A DNA stretch of 64,000 nt, taken from positions 62,001 through 126,000 of the forward strand of contig NZ_JAJQVM010000002.1 of NCBI RefSeq assembly GCF_021234875.1, in the 5' to 3' direction. The notes beneath the pieces were generated by a model that did not search any database, had not been told where the DNA came from, and was given only the letters and a program-made list of their open reading frames with translations. The stretch is from Marinibactrum halimedae. Lineage in GTDB: Bacteria > Pseudomonadota > Gammaproteobacteria > Pseudomonadales > Cellvibrionaceae. This document shows, piece by piece, positions 10,783 to 19,750 of the stretch. The first letter of the stretch is position 1; each line of letters begins with the position of its first letter. The translations under genes and the position numbers were made by a program.

Positions 10783-10956
10783 TTATTTTTATCCATCAGA
10801 GAATAAAGCAGTGAATGAGTGTCTCACTCACTCGTTGAAATGCCATAGCTTATCGGAAGGCGCAATCGTTCTGCAAAAATTCAGCTTTTAACTGCTCAGC
10901 TTTCAACACCTCTGTTTTTCACTACTCGGTGATGCATATTCTCTAACCTAAAAAGG

Positions 10957-12123
10957 TTAAGGCGGCGGGCGACGATGATGAGGCGGTGGGTGACGTCCAC
11001 CTCGCTGCTCTCGCTGACCAGGGTGTTCACGAGGCGGATGCCCCATGGAGGGATTACTGGAGGACGGGTTACTGGAAAGAGGTTTTTTTTGAAACGATAA
11101 ATGAGGTTGCCCGCGAAAACAATTCAAAATCCACGGGTAAGTGTCTGTCACGTAATAACCGTATTGACCATTAATACGCATCCCATTGCACTTATCTAAA
11201 TCGCCACTGCCTTCCTTAAAAGCATAATCGGCAATATAGGTGCCATCATAATTTCCACCGGGGTCAGTGCCATTTCGTCCGGGGCGATACCCCTGTTTTA
11301 ATTGATAACTGGAACGGGCTTTACGCACGGTTTGGCCATCAAAAAAATAACTGCCATAAATGGGAAAGCCATCGGCGGCAAACCCAATAACCGGCGAGCC
11401 TTTCGCGCCCGGTTGATCATTAAATAACGCCTTAGGATTACCATGGTAATGGTACATTCCCCCCGGCTGAGTATGGGCATTATGAGCATCGGAACCGAAT
11501 TTATGAATCGAGCCCAACGGCTCTAGCACCCATTTTGCGTTGCCTCTGCAACCCGCCGATACATTGCCTTCGCGATCGGCCATAGGGGCATTAGGCTGAT
11601 AACACCCGGCAGACATCAAATCAATCACCACACCATTAAGCATAATACCATTCAGCCATTGTTGAGATAACGGCACCGTATGCTCACGGTATATTGGATA
11701 ACGATTAAGAGTAAATTGCTGTGCTATCTCTTCAACGGAATGAGCAAAATGGGCGGTACGATCATTAAAATTATGATTGGGAATATTATTGGAGTGAAAT
11801 AAACAATGATTGCCTTCTGCGGTAATAGTGAGATGACTTTGGAATGATTTTCGACGCTGCTCATCTTCAACACTTGCGTAAGTCACCGAGACATACTCTG
11901 CACAATCTGCAGATCGTTTGGTTAAAACCGTATTACGAATATTCTGCTTAGGTGAGCTTATGGAAGCATGACTATGCACTGCACCAGATGCCGCACTATT
12001 TTTTTCACTGGATGATACGTGTGATAATACCACACTAGAAAACAGCATTATCATCACTGGCAAAGTATTTTTTATCACAACCTTTAATACCTTTTCCTCA
12101 GTTTTCAGATATGTCAGTTTCAT
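10957..12123 (-). CDS. Exported YHYH-domain protein
   Basis: 388 residues. The central part contains the diagnostic motif GGMYHYHGNP together with GFAADGFPIYG, which places it in the YHYH family of exported proteins of unknown biochemical role. A hydrophobic segment near the N terminus (NTLPVMIMLFSSVVLSHV) acts as signal peptide or anchor. The C terminus is low-complexity, rich in Pro, His and Arg. The ATG at 12123 has no clear ribosome binding site; an in-frame GTG about 15 codons further in follows GAGGAAAAGG and AAAGG and could be the true start. A short inverted repeat (TAACCT-AAAA-AGGTTA) overlaps the stop codon. It is divergent from the FG-GAP gene. Confidence 0.8.
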   Translation of the reverse strand: MKLTYLKTEEKVLKVVIKNTLPVMIMLFSSVVLSHVSSSEKNSAASGAVHSHASISSPKQNIRNTVLTKRSADCAEYVSVTYASVEDEQRRKSFQSHLTITAEGNHCLFHSNNIPNHNFNDRTAHFAHSVEEIAQQFTLNRYPIYREHTVPLSQQWLNGIMLNGVVIDLMSAGCYQPNAPMADREGNVSAGCRGNAKWVLEPLGSIHKFGSDAHNAHTQPGGMYHYHGNPKALFNDQPGAKGSPVIGFAADGFPIYGSYFFDGQTVRKARSSYQLKQGYRPGRNGTDPGGNYDGTYIADYAFKEGSGDLDKCNGMRINGQYGYYVTDTYPWILNCFRGQPHLSFQKKPLSSNPSSSNPSMGHPPREHPGQREQRGGRHPPPHHRRPPP

Positions 12124-12289
12124 ATCATAGGTCTACAATGAGAAGATAATTCGCAAATACTGTGATTATAAATCAAAAAATACCGTTTTGTTTCCTAACA
12201 CAATTAGTTTCCTGCCAGTTTTTAGGTCTCACGCGCAACATCTATTCATTTTCTGCCATATTAATTTTTCTTTATTTATTTTTATTGCA

Positions 12290-12309
12290 TTACCGTTTTT
12301 TAACGGTAA
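12290..12309. other. Short perfect inverted repeat upstream of FG-GAP gene
   Basis: TTACCGTT, a four-T loop, then AACGGTAA: an 8-bp perfect inverted repeat about 100 bp before the 12405 start, in the divergent intergenic region. It could be an operator half-site pair or a small hairpin; nothing else supports either reading. Confidence 0.3.
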
Positions 12310-12404
12310 CGTCATTACTTGGGCGCCTTATAAATCGATTTTTACACTTTTAACTTCTTCGTTCTTAACCTTCTTACAAGGCAATTAATTTTCGAGAAAT
12401 AATC

Positions 12405-13640
12405 ATGAATAAAAAAATTCTTACCATCGCTTTACTAAGCGCCAGCCCTTTATTGGCTTCTGATTATACTTCGCACTATTTAGGTGCCTTAGACATTCCC
12501 TTTGCTGCATTTGTAGACACACAAAAATTTTACGATCAGCCCACAAAATCCCTCACGGTCAGTAGTTTTTCCATCACCAATGCATTCGGCATTTATCGTG
12601 TAGACAATCTATGGGCTATTCCTACATTCGGAACCACCGATATGGTTGAGGTGAATGTTATTTCCGAAAATATACATTGGCCCAATGAGGCACAACTTGT
12701 CCCTGCCGGAGTGACGCCTTTTCAATCGATGACGATTGCCAGTGGATTTTTTCCTCCCTACCAAGAACAAGGTGGAATATATCTTTTTAATATGGAAACC
12801 CAAATGCCCCACCTTATTTCTGAAGCAGGATGGCTACATCATTCCGTGCACTGGGAGGACATTAATCACGATGGAGCACTGGACATTATCACCGCCAGAG
12901 CAAAAATAGCAGGGCCGGCGGGAGTATTGACAGAATTACTTTGGCTTGAAAATCCCAATAACAATTCTATCACTCAACCCTGGACGGAACACACCATTCA
13001 AGCGGGGCCAGATGTGAATTTTTATGTCGGTGATTTAAATAATGATAACGCACTGGATATCATCGCCACAGAGTTTTTTGCACAACGTCTAACGTGGATT
13101 TATGAAACGAATGATGCCAATACACCATGGGGATATCGTGTGATTGATGCCGAACTGGGGGCCGGGTTTTCCGTCAGTGCCAGCGATTTAAACTTGGATG
13201 GCAATATCGATTTATTGGTCACTAATCATCAGTCTGATTTAAGTGCATCGGTCTTTGCCTACGAAGTACCCTCTAATCCGCTCACTGAGATTTGGCCAAA
13301 ACACACTTTACTCACTAATATTGAAACCCGAAAACCCGGAGATCGACAAGCCTCTCCTGGCGAAGCCGAAGCCTTTCACCCGAATACTCTCACCACGTTT
13401 TTAACCAAACCCTGGATTTACGTCAGTGGCGATGGCTCAATGCGTGCACATCTCCTGGTGCCCACGTCATCCTCTTCCAACAACTGGGATTACGAAGAAA
13501 GAATTCTTCACGAAAGCACAGAATCCGTCATCGGCACCGCAGCCATTATAGATAGCAATCTTGATACGTTTACGGAGATTTATATTCCTGCCTATGACGA
13601 AGGCAAAGTACATGCTTATACGTTTGGAGTAAAAAAATAA
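12405..13640 (+). CDS. Exported FG-GAP/VCBS-repeat protein
   Basis: 411 residues. A clear signal peptide is present (MNKKILTIALLSASPLLA, then SDYT). The body contains at least three FG-GAP/VCBS-type blades with calcium-binding D-x-N-x-D-x-x-D loops: DINHDGALDIITARA, DLNNDNALDIIATEF and DLNLDGNIDLLVTNH. The predicted fold is a beta-propeller in the periplasm or outside the cell. No catalytic residues or additional domains were recognised. The ribosome binding site is weak (CGAGAAATAATC before ATG). It is transcribed alone and followed by a good terminator before the convergent ABC exporter gene. Confidence 0.8.
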   Translation: MNKKILTIALLSASPLLASDYTSHYLGALDIPFAAFVDTQKFYDQPTKSLTVSSFSITNAFGIYRVDNLWAIPTFGTTDMVEVNVISENIHWPNEAQLVPAGVTPFQSMTIASGFFPPYQEQGGIYLFNMETQMPHLISEAGWLHHSVHWEDINHDGALDIITARAKIAGPAGVLTELLWLENPNNNSITQPWTEHTIQAGPDVNFYVGDLNNDNALDIIATEFFAQRLTWIYETNDANTPWGYRVIDAELGAGFSVSASDLNLDGNIDLLVTNHQSDLSASVFAYEVPSNPLTEIWPKHTLLTNIETRKPGDRQASPGEAEAFHPNTLTTFLTKPWIYVSGDGSMRAHLLVPTSSSSNNWDYEERILHESTESVIGTAAIIDSNLDTFTEIYIPAYDEGKVHAYTFGVKK

Positions 13641-13682
13641 ACCACTCTGATAAGCTTTATAAGGAAATCTGAATCTTATTTA

Positions 13683-13710
13683 GGGCAGAGCTATCTGCCC
13701 CTGTTTTCTC
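13683..13710 (+). terminator. Rho-independent terminator after FG-GAP gene
   Basis: GGGCAGA, loop GCTA, TCTGCCC: a 7-bp perfect stem followed by CTGTTTTCTCTTT. It lies between convergent genes and best serves the plus-strand gene. Confidence 0.7.
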
Positions 13711-13711
13711 T

Positions 13712-15526
13712 TTATACTTCCTTTTGAACGTCACCAAACTGCAATTGGGCCAATCGCCGATACAAAGGTGAACTTTCCATTAATTCTAAGTGCGTGCCCA
13801 AGTCTTGCAATTGCCCGTTTTCCAGTACGGCAATATTATCCACATGCAAAATGGTGGATAGCCTATGCGCAATAATTAATGTGGTACGATTTTCCATTAG
13901 AGTCTCTAAGGCTTGTTGGACGTGATGTTCGCTTTCTGCATCTAAGGCGCTGGTGGCTTCATCCAACAATAAAATTTTGGGGTCATTCAAAATAGCGCGA
14001 GCAATAGCAATACGTTGTTTTTGTCCACCAGATAATCGTGTGCCTTGCTCGCCTAAATGACTGTTATATCCTTCTGGCAGTTTTTCAATAAATTCATGGG
14101 CATGTGCCGCCTTTGCCGCTTGGATGACTTCTTCATCCGTGGCGTTGGGTTTGCCGTAACGGATGTTGTACCAAACATCAGCGGTAAACAGCACCGGCTG
14201 TTGCGGCACTACGGCTAATTGTTGTCGTAATGATTCTGTGCTTAAAGTACGAATATCGACACCGCCTAAGGTAATTTGACCGGCGTCCGGGTCATAAAAT
14301 CGCTGAATTAATTCAAATAATGTGGATTTACCGGCACCGGACGGGCCCACCAAGGCTAAACTTTTTCCCTGCGGGACATCAAGCGACAAGCCGGCCACCG
14401 CCGGTAAAGTGGGGCGAGAGGGATAAGCAAATTGCACATTTCGAAATGCCAATAATGGCCCTTGATTTTCTTTTTCACCTTGGTAGGTATCCCCTACGTT
14501 TGTGGGAATCAGGGATTTTACATTTAATAATTCAATTAAGCGCTCTGTTGCCCCAGCCGCACGCTGTAATTCGCCCAGCACTTCGGAAATGGTGGCGACG
14601 GCCGACGCCATGACGATGGCATAAAACACAAAAGCGGCTAAATCGCCCCCAGTCATACGACCAGCTAACATATCGCTACCGCCCACCCAAATTAGGCCAC
14701 CAATAGCCACAAATACCAATAAAATAACAGAGGCAATTAACATTGCGCGCTGACGAATTCGGCCTTTAGCCACTTTGAAAGCTGTTTCAACTTCTTTGCC
14801 GAACGCTTTTTTTTCCAATTCCTCATGGGTGTAACTTTGTACGGTTTTAATATTTTGAATAATTTCTCCAGCGTAAGTGCCTACATCGGCAATGGCATCT
14901 TGGCTGGCTTTGGACAGCTTACGCACTCGGCGCCCGTACCAAAGAATGGGAGCCAAAACTAACGGCACACCAATGAGCACCATTAAACTTAATTTTAAGT
15001 TGGTGAATAATAATAAAATCAACGCCCCCACAAACGTTAACGCACTGCGCAAGGCCATAGAAAAGGACGAGCCAATGATGTTTTGCAATAACGTGGTGTC
15101 TGTGGTTAAACGCGACATAATTTCACCACTGCGATTTAATTCAAAGTAGCTCGGGTGCAAGGTGATTAAATGAGAGAAGACAGCCGCGCGTAAATCGGCG
15201 GTGACTCGCTCTCCTAACCACGACACTAAATAAAAACGGGTGTAGGTGCCCAAGGCCATTAATAAGGACAAAACAACCACAGTCATCACTGACTGCCCTA
15301 AAGCCGCTTGAGACTGAGCGATAAATCCTTCATCAATAAGCAACCGAACGCCCTGACCAATCGACAGAGTGACCCCTGCGGTAAATACCAAAGCCACCCC
15401 TGCCGCCACTAATGTGCCTTTATAAGGCCGCATAAATTGCCACAGGTGCTTCAATACGGTAAATGAGCGTACTGGCTTTTGCTCCGTCTCTTTTGTAGAT
15501 GAGTCCATGGGGGTTGTATTTGTCAT
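13712..15526 (-). CDS. MsbA-like ABC exporter (fused permease-ATPase half transporter)
   Basis: 604 residues. The N-terminal half is a six-helix type-1 exporter membrane domain (for example TLVAAGVALVFTAGVTLSIG). The C-terminal half is an ABC ATPase with Walker A GPSGAGKST, Q-loop region, signature LSGGQKQR, Walker B ILLLDEATSALD and switch His in AHRLST. The arrangement matches homodimeric MsbA/ABCB half transporters that export lipids or drugs from the inner membrane. The substrate is not known, and the true lipid A flippase would normally sit beside lpxK, which is absent here. All catalytic motifs are intact. It stands alone between the FG-GAP gene (convergent) and the BLF1-like gene (divergent). 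Confidence 0.88.
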   Translation of the reverse strand: MTNTTPMDSSTKETEQKPVRSFTVLKHLWQFMRPYKGTLVAAGVALVFTAGVTLSIGQGVRLLIDEGFIAQSQAALGQSVMTVVVLSLLMALGTYTRFYLVSWLGERVTADLRAAVFSHLITLHPSYFELNRSGEIMSRLTTDTTLLQNIIGSSFSMALRSALTFVGALILLLFTNLKLSLMVLIGVPLVLAPILWYGRRVRKLSKASQDAIADVGTYAGEIIQNIKTVQSYTHEELEKKAFGKEVETAFKVAKGRIRQRAMLIASVILLVFVAIGGLIWVGGSDMLAGRMTGGDLAAFVFYAIVMASAVATISEVLGELQRAAGATERLIELLNVKSLIPTNVGDTYQGEKENQGPLLAFRNVQFAYPSRPTLPAVAGLSLDVPQGKSLALVGPSGAGKSTLFELIQRFYDPDAGQITLGGVDIRTLSTESLRQQLAVVPQQPVLFTADVWYNIRYGKPNATDEEVIQAAKAAHAHEFIEKLPEGYNSHLGEQGTRLSGGQKQRIAIARAILNDPKILLLDEATSALDAESEHHVQQALETLMENRTTLIIAHRLSTILHVDNIAVLENGQLQDLGTHLELMESSPLYRRLAQLQFGDVQKEV

Positions 15527-15829
15527 AACAAAAAGTCTCTTACATTCTTGTCTACACCATGGCAGTCACGCCCAATCACTCACAATAGCAAAAGGCGTCA
15601 TTTTTCCAAAAAAATGACCAAACATCGAATTTTAGTCACAACGGATTACAAACAAGCCACTCTAAAAAAATCGTATGACTTTAGGATTTCTTTCCAATGA
15701 ATTTGCGAAATGTGCCAAAGACGACAAGTTACACTGTGTTCATTGCATAGATTGCTATGCCCAGCTTAGCAGTACAATTTAACCGTCACGGCGCAGATTG
15801 TGACAATCAAAGGATGAGAGGAAAAGTAA
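15527..15829. other. Divergent intergenic region
   Basis: About 300 bp between the ABC exporter and the BLF1-like gene. It holds promoters for both by position. A small inverted repeat (GATTG-TGA-CAATC, about 15796-15808) sits just before the ribosome binding site of the rightward gene. No other feature was recognised. Confidence 0.4.
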
Positions 15830-16417
15830 ATGTCTGATCGCGATACCAGTGCAGTAAAAAAAGGATTAATTGAAAACCCAAAAAAATTTCTATCAAAGAA
15901 TATTCTCCTTGTTCCTTCACCTACTGCAAATCTTAATTGCTCATACTTACGCAAATTTGATTTTGATCTTTATGAAGGGCCAAAGACAACAACCTACAGT
16001 GGAAATATTGATCGCGGTAATCTCCTAGCCTATTACCTCCCATGGGGGGAAAACTCAGGTTATCACGTCGTTCTGGAAAACAACGACACAGCAGACATTA
16101 TGTTTACAGCTCAATTATCGGGCTGTGCTGTTGGCTATATTCGTGCTTCTGACGGCAGTGGTGCTGTCCGTGTAAGCCACCACAATATACAAACGGCAAA
16201 CGGCTCTACCGATGATGCAGCAATGAAAGAAAGCCTCGATTTTGCACAATCTACATTGCATAGAGGTGACTATCGAACTACACCTGATATGTATGCTTAT
16301 TATTACGGTATTAGACAAAAGGGTATGATTAGTGGCGTAAGTTGGAAGTTTTATCGTCAAATTGTCAAACAAGTCGGCTTAGGTGAGTTTACCGTGGAGA
16401 GCGTTGCTGAAGTATAA
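15830..16417 (+). CDS. BLF1/CNF1-like putative glutamine deamidase toxin
   Basis: 195 residues, cytosolic, no signal peptide. The start at 15830 has AGAGGA eight bases upstream. The centre reads TADIMFTAQLSGCAVGYI, containing the LSGC motif shared by Burkholderia lethal factor 1 (BLF1) and the catalytic domain of cytotoxic necrotizing factors. Thr93 and Cys99 have the same six-residue spacing as BLF1 Thr88 and Cys94, and His117/His118 (VSHHN) can supply the catalytic His. A YYLPWGE segment about 30 residues before the Cys matches the LPW segment of BLF1, and overall length (195 versus 211) agrees. BLF1 deamidates a glutamine of eIF4A and blocks host translation; the target here is unknown. 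It is a single gene with its own terminator and no visible delivery domain or immunity partner. Homology is inferred by eye from remembered family motifs. Confidence 0.72.
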   Translation: MSDRDTSAVKKGLIENPKKFLSKNILLVPSPTANLNCSYLRKFDFDLYEGPKTTTYSGNIDRGNLLAYYLPWGENSGYHVVLENNDTADIMFTAQLSGCAVGYIRASDGSGAVRVSHHNIQTANGSTDDAAMKESLDFAQSTLHRGDYRTTPDMYAYYYGIRQKGMISGVSWKFYRQIVKQVGLGEFTVESVAEV

Positions 16418-16430
16418 AATCCTAAATAGA

Positions 16431-16480
16431 AAGCGCTCCCTACTCAATTATGAAGAATTGATTGGAAGCGCTTTTTTTAT
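16431..16480 (+). terminator. Rho-independent terminator after BLF1-like gene
   Basis: AAGCGCTCCC at 16431 pairs with GGAAGCGCTT ending at 16473 (one mismatch), with an inner CAATT/AATTG stem, followed by a run of T. This is a strong terminator for the upstream plus-strand gene. Confidence 0.85.
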
Positions 16481-16515
16481 TTTTACAATACGTAAATTGA
16501 ATTGTTACTCACACA

Positions 16516-18141
16516 TTAACGAATCAAATTACCCTCACCCAATTCATAAAAAATACCTTGCCCAAACTCCGCACGAGCACGCTCAGCCAGATCAATTGCT
16601 TGATTCACTAAACGACGGCGATCACGATCTTTAATTGGGTCATCATCATCGTCGTCATCTTCATCATCGTCGTCCATTAGCCGCCTTCTATCTCCATCCT
16701 CATCATCATCGTCATCATCGTCGTCGTCATCACGACCGAGAGCTCGACGGGTTCTTTGCAGTGCGGCTTGCAAATCTCTCGCCGCCGATTGATGTAAAAT
16801 TCGGCCTCGTGTTCCCAATAACACCTGCCGAGCATCTTCCAATTCGAACTGCGCCAGTTCAATCAAATCAATTTGTGTCTCTAAAGAATCGCCATTGAAA
16901 TCATCCAAAACAACGATGACGGCTTCTAAGCGCTGTAATGCCATATCAATATTCAAGGCCGCATTTAACACACGCAATAAACGCCCCACCTGGTTGACTT
17001 CTTGACGACTTAAATTAATTGGGCTGCCCACCTGGCCACTGGGAGAGTTAGCAAATGCATCAGAATTATAGAATTCGATCGCCTCTTCCAGATCACCCGA
17101 GGCGTTAGTGTGAAAAAAGGGCCCGGTATCGGCCGCTTCAATTAACGGCGGGCTGTTAAACGTACCATTCCCAAAGGCATCATTGATATTATCGCCATTG
17201 GTATCCACATTAAATTCGGTTAACCCAGCCCCACCAAAGCCACCATCGCGTGGAATATTTGCAGCATCCACCGACCTTAAGCGTGCGGCTTCTGTCCCTG
17301 TATTAAAATTTCGGTTATTGCCATTAACAATAAAATTGGCACCGGCATTTAAATGACAAGCATTACAACGGCCTTGATTTAAAAAAACATCAATACCCGC
17401 TTGAGCGGCGTTATCGTTCAATTGCAGTGCACTCAAATCAATCTCATTAGTGCGCCCTAATGCGATCTGAAAATCCAGCGCAAAATCCAGCTCTTCCTCC
17501 GTAGGCAAGCGGAAAGACACCCCATCCACCCGACTTAAATCTTTCGGAAAATGTTGAATAACCGCGCCAGTTAAAAAATCCCGTAATGTACCATCGTTCG
17601 GCGCACCATCACCCGACCAACCTGTTCTTTCAAAGGGTGGAATAGTGGTACCATCGGTTACATCCGGCGCTAAACTGGTTGCCATAGACAGTGTATGAGG
17701 AATAGAACGCAGGGTAAATTTATTATCTAAATCTTCTCTGCCGTCCACATTCTCAAGAATGAGCGCAAAATTTCTTAAAAAATCCGGACGCTCCAGTGTG
17801 GCAATAGAAACGTTATTGCTTGCAACGAACAACGGGTCATCAGAAGACAGTCTTTTTATAAATTGTGGAGAAATTGTAAAGTTGTCTTCCGCACGATGGC
17901 AGGTACCACAGGTGCGGCCATTTCCATCAAACGTTTCTTCAAAAAATATTTTTGCGCCAACACAGACGCTTAGGCTCACCAAGCCTGTTTCGACGCGAGG
18001 ATCATTTTCGCAATCCGCCTCAAAGGCTTCAAACGAATACGAACTTTCACTGATCATCAGTAGAGAAAACAATACGACCACTAAAGACCATAATGAAAGA
18101 CTGGATTGAGCTTCAGACTTTTCACTTCCTTTCACATCCAT
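16516..18141 (-). CDS. Exported dihaem cytochrome c peroxidase-like protein with poly-Asp tail
   Basis: 541 residues. I chose the ATG at 18141 (MDVKGSEKSE) because AAGGTGA sits five bases before it; a signal/anchor segment follows (LWSLVVVLFSLLMI). Two c-type haem sites are visible, CGTCH at about residues 78-82 and CNACH at 259-263. Between and after them the layout is that of the bacterial cytochrome c peroxidase/MauG family, including DTGPFFHTNASGDLEEAIEFY near the C-terminal haem. The last ~80 residues are unusual: a run of about ten Asp, then further D/E clusters separated by DRRRLM and DRDRRRLV motifs. Periplasmic electron transfer or peroxide reduction is inferred. The acidic repeat tail is not part of the family and may bind Ca2+ or another cation. 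The gene stands alone. Confidence 0.8.
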   Translation of the reverse strand: MDVKGSEKSEAQSSLSLWSLVVVLFSLLMISESSYSFEAFEADCENDPRVETGLVSLSVCVGAKIFFEETFDGNGRTCGTCHRAEDNFTISPQFIKRLSSDDPLFVASNNVSIATLERPDFLRNFALILENVDGREDLDNKFTLRSIPHTLSMATSLAPDVTDGTTIPPFERTGWSGDGAPNDGTLRDFLTGAVIQHFPKDLSRVDGVSFRLPTEEELDFALDFQIALGRTNEIDLSALQLNDNAAQAGIDVFLNQGRCNACHLNAGANFIVNGNNRNFNTGTEAARLRSVDAANIPRDGGFGGAGLTEFNVDTNGDNINDAFGNGTFNSPPLIEAADTGPFFHTNASGDLEEAIEFYNSDAFANSPSGQVGSPINLSRQEVNQVGRLLRVLNAALNIDMALQRLEAVIVVLDDFNGDSLETQIDLIELAQFELEDARQVLLGTRGRILHQSAARDLQAALQRTRRALGRDDDDDDDDDDEDGDRRRLMDDDDEDDDDDDDPIKDRDRRRLVNQAIDLAERARAEFGQGIFYELGEGNLIR

Positions 18142-18622
18142 ATTTGTCACCTTATTATGATTGATTTTTAAAGAGGTACACACAAACGTCTTTTCGATAT
18201 TTTTTATGCAAACTAAGAAACCATGTACATGGTAAAAAACATATACAGACAAAAAACTCACACATAAAAGTCAATGCATGTAACACAAGTACATGCCAAT
18301 AGGCTCAATAAAATACGGAACCTAAAGGAGCAGCACACACATGATAAAAATGAGAAAAGACGGCAACACCACTTTACCACTACCCCAAAAACATAGAAGT
18401 AGAAAAGTAATGTCTAATTAATTAAAACCTTAATTTTTCTTTAATGGGATGTATTTTGCGCCATTGTAGTATTTGGCACAAAAGGGATATGTATACAACA
18501 ATCTTGAATATGTATACGCCGATAACGACAGCGATTGGTATTCTGTACTCACTGTTTAATGAGTTACACGAAAGGCTCACCACGCCACCCGTGCCCGCTG
18601 TATCAACATCCGAGGAAAGACC
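18142..18622. other. Divergent intergenic region with a possible very small ORF
   Basis: 480 bp between the cytochrome gene and the hydrolase gene. It contains a CCATGTACATGG palindrome near 18222 and a 26-codon reading frame at 18341-18421 with a good ribosome binding site. Nothing else was recognised. Confidence 0.45.
18341..18421 (+). CDS. Possible 26-residue basic peptide
   Basis: ATG at 18341 preceded by CTAAAGGAG ten bases upstream, a better ribosome binding site than many longer genes here. The product (MIKMRKDGNTTLPLPQKHRS and six more residues) is basic and has no membrane segment. It could be a leader peptide or simply chance. No family recognised. Confidence 0.25.
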   Translation: MIKMRKDGNTTLPLPQKHRSRKVMSN

Positions 18623-19528
18623 ATGATCGCGAATTTTCTAATGAAAAAAGTGGCTAAAGTTATCGCCGATGTTCCACGCACCCCCATCCTAAGACGCCCT
18701 GACGAATACGGCATGGCGTATGAAGAAATTACCTTTCCCTCCTCAGATGGGATTGTGTTGGAAGGTTGGTATATGCCCGCCAAAAAGCCATCTAACAAGG
18801 TAGTTATTTGCAATCACTTTTCACCAGGCAATCGCTATGGCTATGCCGGACATATCAAGCCTTGGCATAAAGCTGGCGGGTTTGAAGTCAACTTTCTCCC
18901 TAAATACAAAGCTTTGGTTGAAGCCGGTTATAACGTGCTTGCCTACGATTTAAGAAATCATGGGTTCAGCGCTCCGGCTCAAAACGGTGGTTACAACCCC
19001 AATCTTTTTGAATACAAAGATGTGATTGGTTCTTTAAATTACATTCGCTCCAGAACCGATACTAAAGAGATGGACATTCATCTTCACAGCATGTGCTTAG
19101 GCGGTAATGCGACTTTAGTAGCCATGCGTAAAGCACCAGAAGCCTTTGAAGGCATTAAATCCATGATGTTAATTCAACCTATCTCAGGCACTGCGCTAAT
19201 CAAGAAGCTCAGCAAAAACATGAAGCTGGGTAAGAAAGGCGAAATCGCTTTTGAAAAACACTACAAAGAGATCTGGGGTTATAGGATGTCTGACTCGGCA
19301 CCCATCGGTGATGCCCCTTTTATCAATATCCCTACCTTTGTGGTACAAGTGAGAGAAGACGCTTTCACCTGCGCAGAAGAAGATGTCCAAGCGATTTACG
19401 ATGCGATTCCAGTCAAGGAGAAAAAATTGTATTGGATTGAAGGCACCAAACAACGTTTTCGCGGTTATACCTATTTTTCAGAAAATCCTCAGCAAATGCT
19501 GGAATGGTATGATCAATATTCTAACTAA
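18623..19528 (+). CDS. Alpha/beta-hydrolase-fold protein with putative Cys nucleophile
   Basis: 301 residues, no signal peptide. The ATG at 18623 follows GAGGAAAGACC, a strong ribosome binding site. The fold is recognisable from VVICNHFSPGN (oxyanion-strand region), VLAYDLRNHGFS and the nucleophile elbow DIHLHSMCLGGNA. In a small-x-Nuc-x-small elbow the nucleophile is Cys158, not Ser, as in dienelactone hydrolases. The expected C-terminal catalytic His is not obvious: the region reads TKQRFRGYTYF. The protein may be an esterase-like hydrolase of unusual chemistry or a catalytically altered member. It is transcribed alone, divergent from the cytochrome gene. Confidence 0.7.
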   Translation: MIANFLMKKVAKVIADVPRTPILRRPDEYGMAYEEITFPSSDGIVLEGWYMPAKKPSNKVVICNHFSPGNRYGYAGHIKPWHKAGGFEVNFLPKYKALVEAGYNVLAYDLRNHGFSAPAQNGGYNPNLFEYKDVIGSLNYIRSRTDTKEMDIHLHSMCLGGNATLVAMRKAPEAFEGIKSMMLIQPISGTALIKKLSKNMKLGKKGEIAFEKHYKEIWGYRMSDSAPIGDAPFINIPTFVVQVREDAFTCAEEDVQAIYDAIPVKEKKLYWIEGTKQRFRGYTYFSENPQQMLEWYDQYSN

Positions 19529-19750
19529 CTACTAACTACCAACCACCATAATCTGCCTAAAACCTGACTGACGCGGTGTCACTCTCTATAGAGGGTACAG
19601 CCTATTAGAGGGCACCGCCTATCAATTTCGCCTTAACACGATGCTCTGCGTAATCACTATCATCACTACCATGAGGTTCATATAGAATTCACGCAAGCGC
19701 CCTTATACTACAGGGGTATTTGGAGAGTATTTTTTGGAGAGTGGCCTGTA

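Noticed and set aside
13712-15526. ABC exporter as part of the RTX secretion system or as true msbA
   Set aside because: It is 24 kb from the HlyD gene, has no C39-like domain, and lacks the usual lpxK neighbour of msbA; only a general MsbA-like label is supported.
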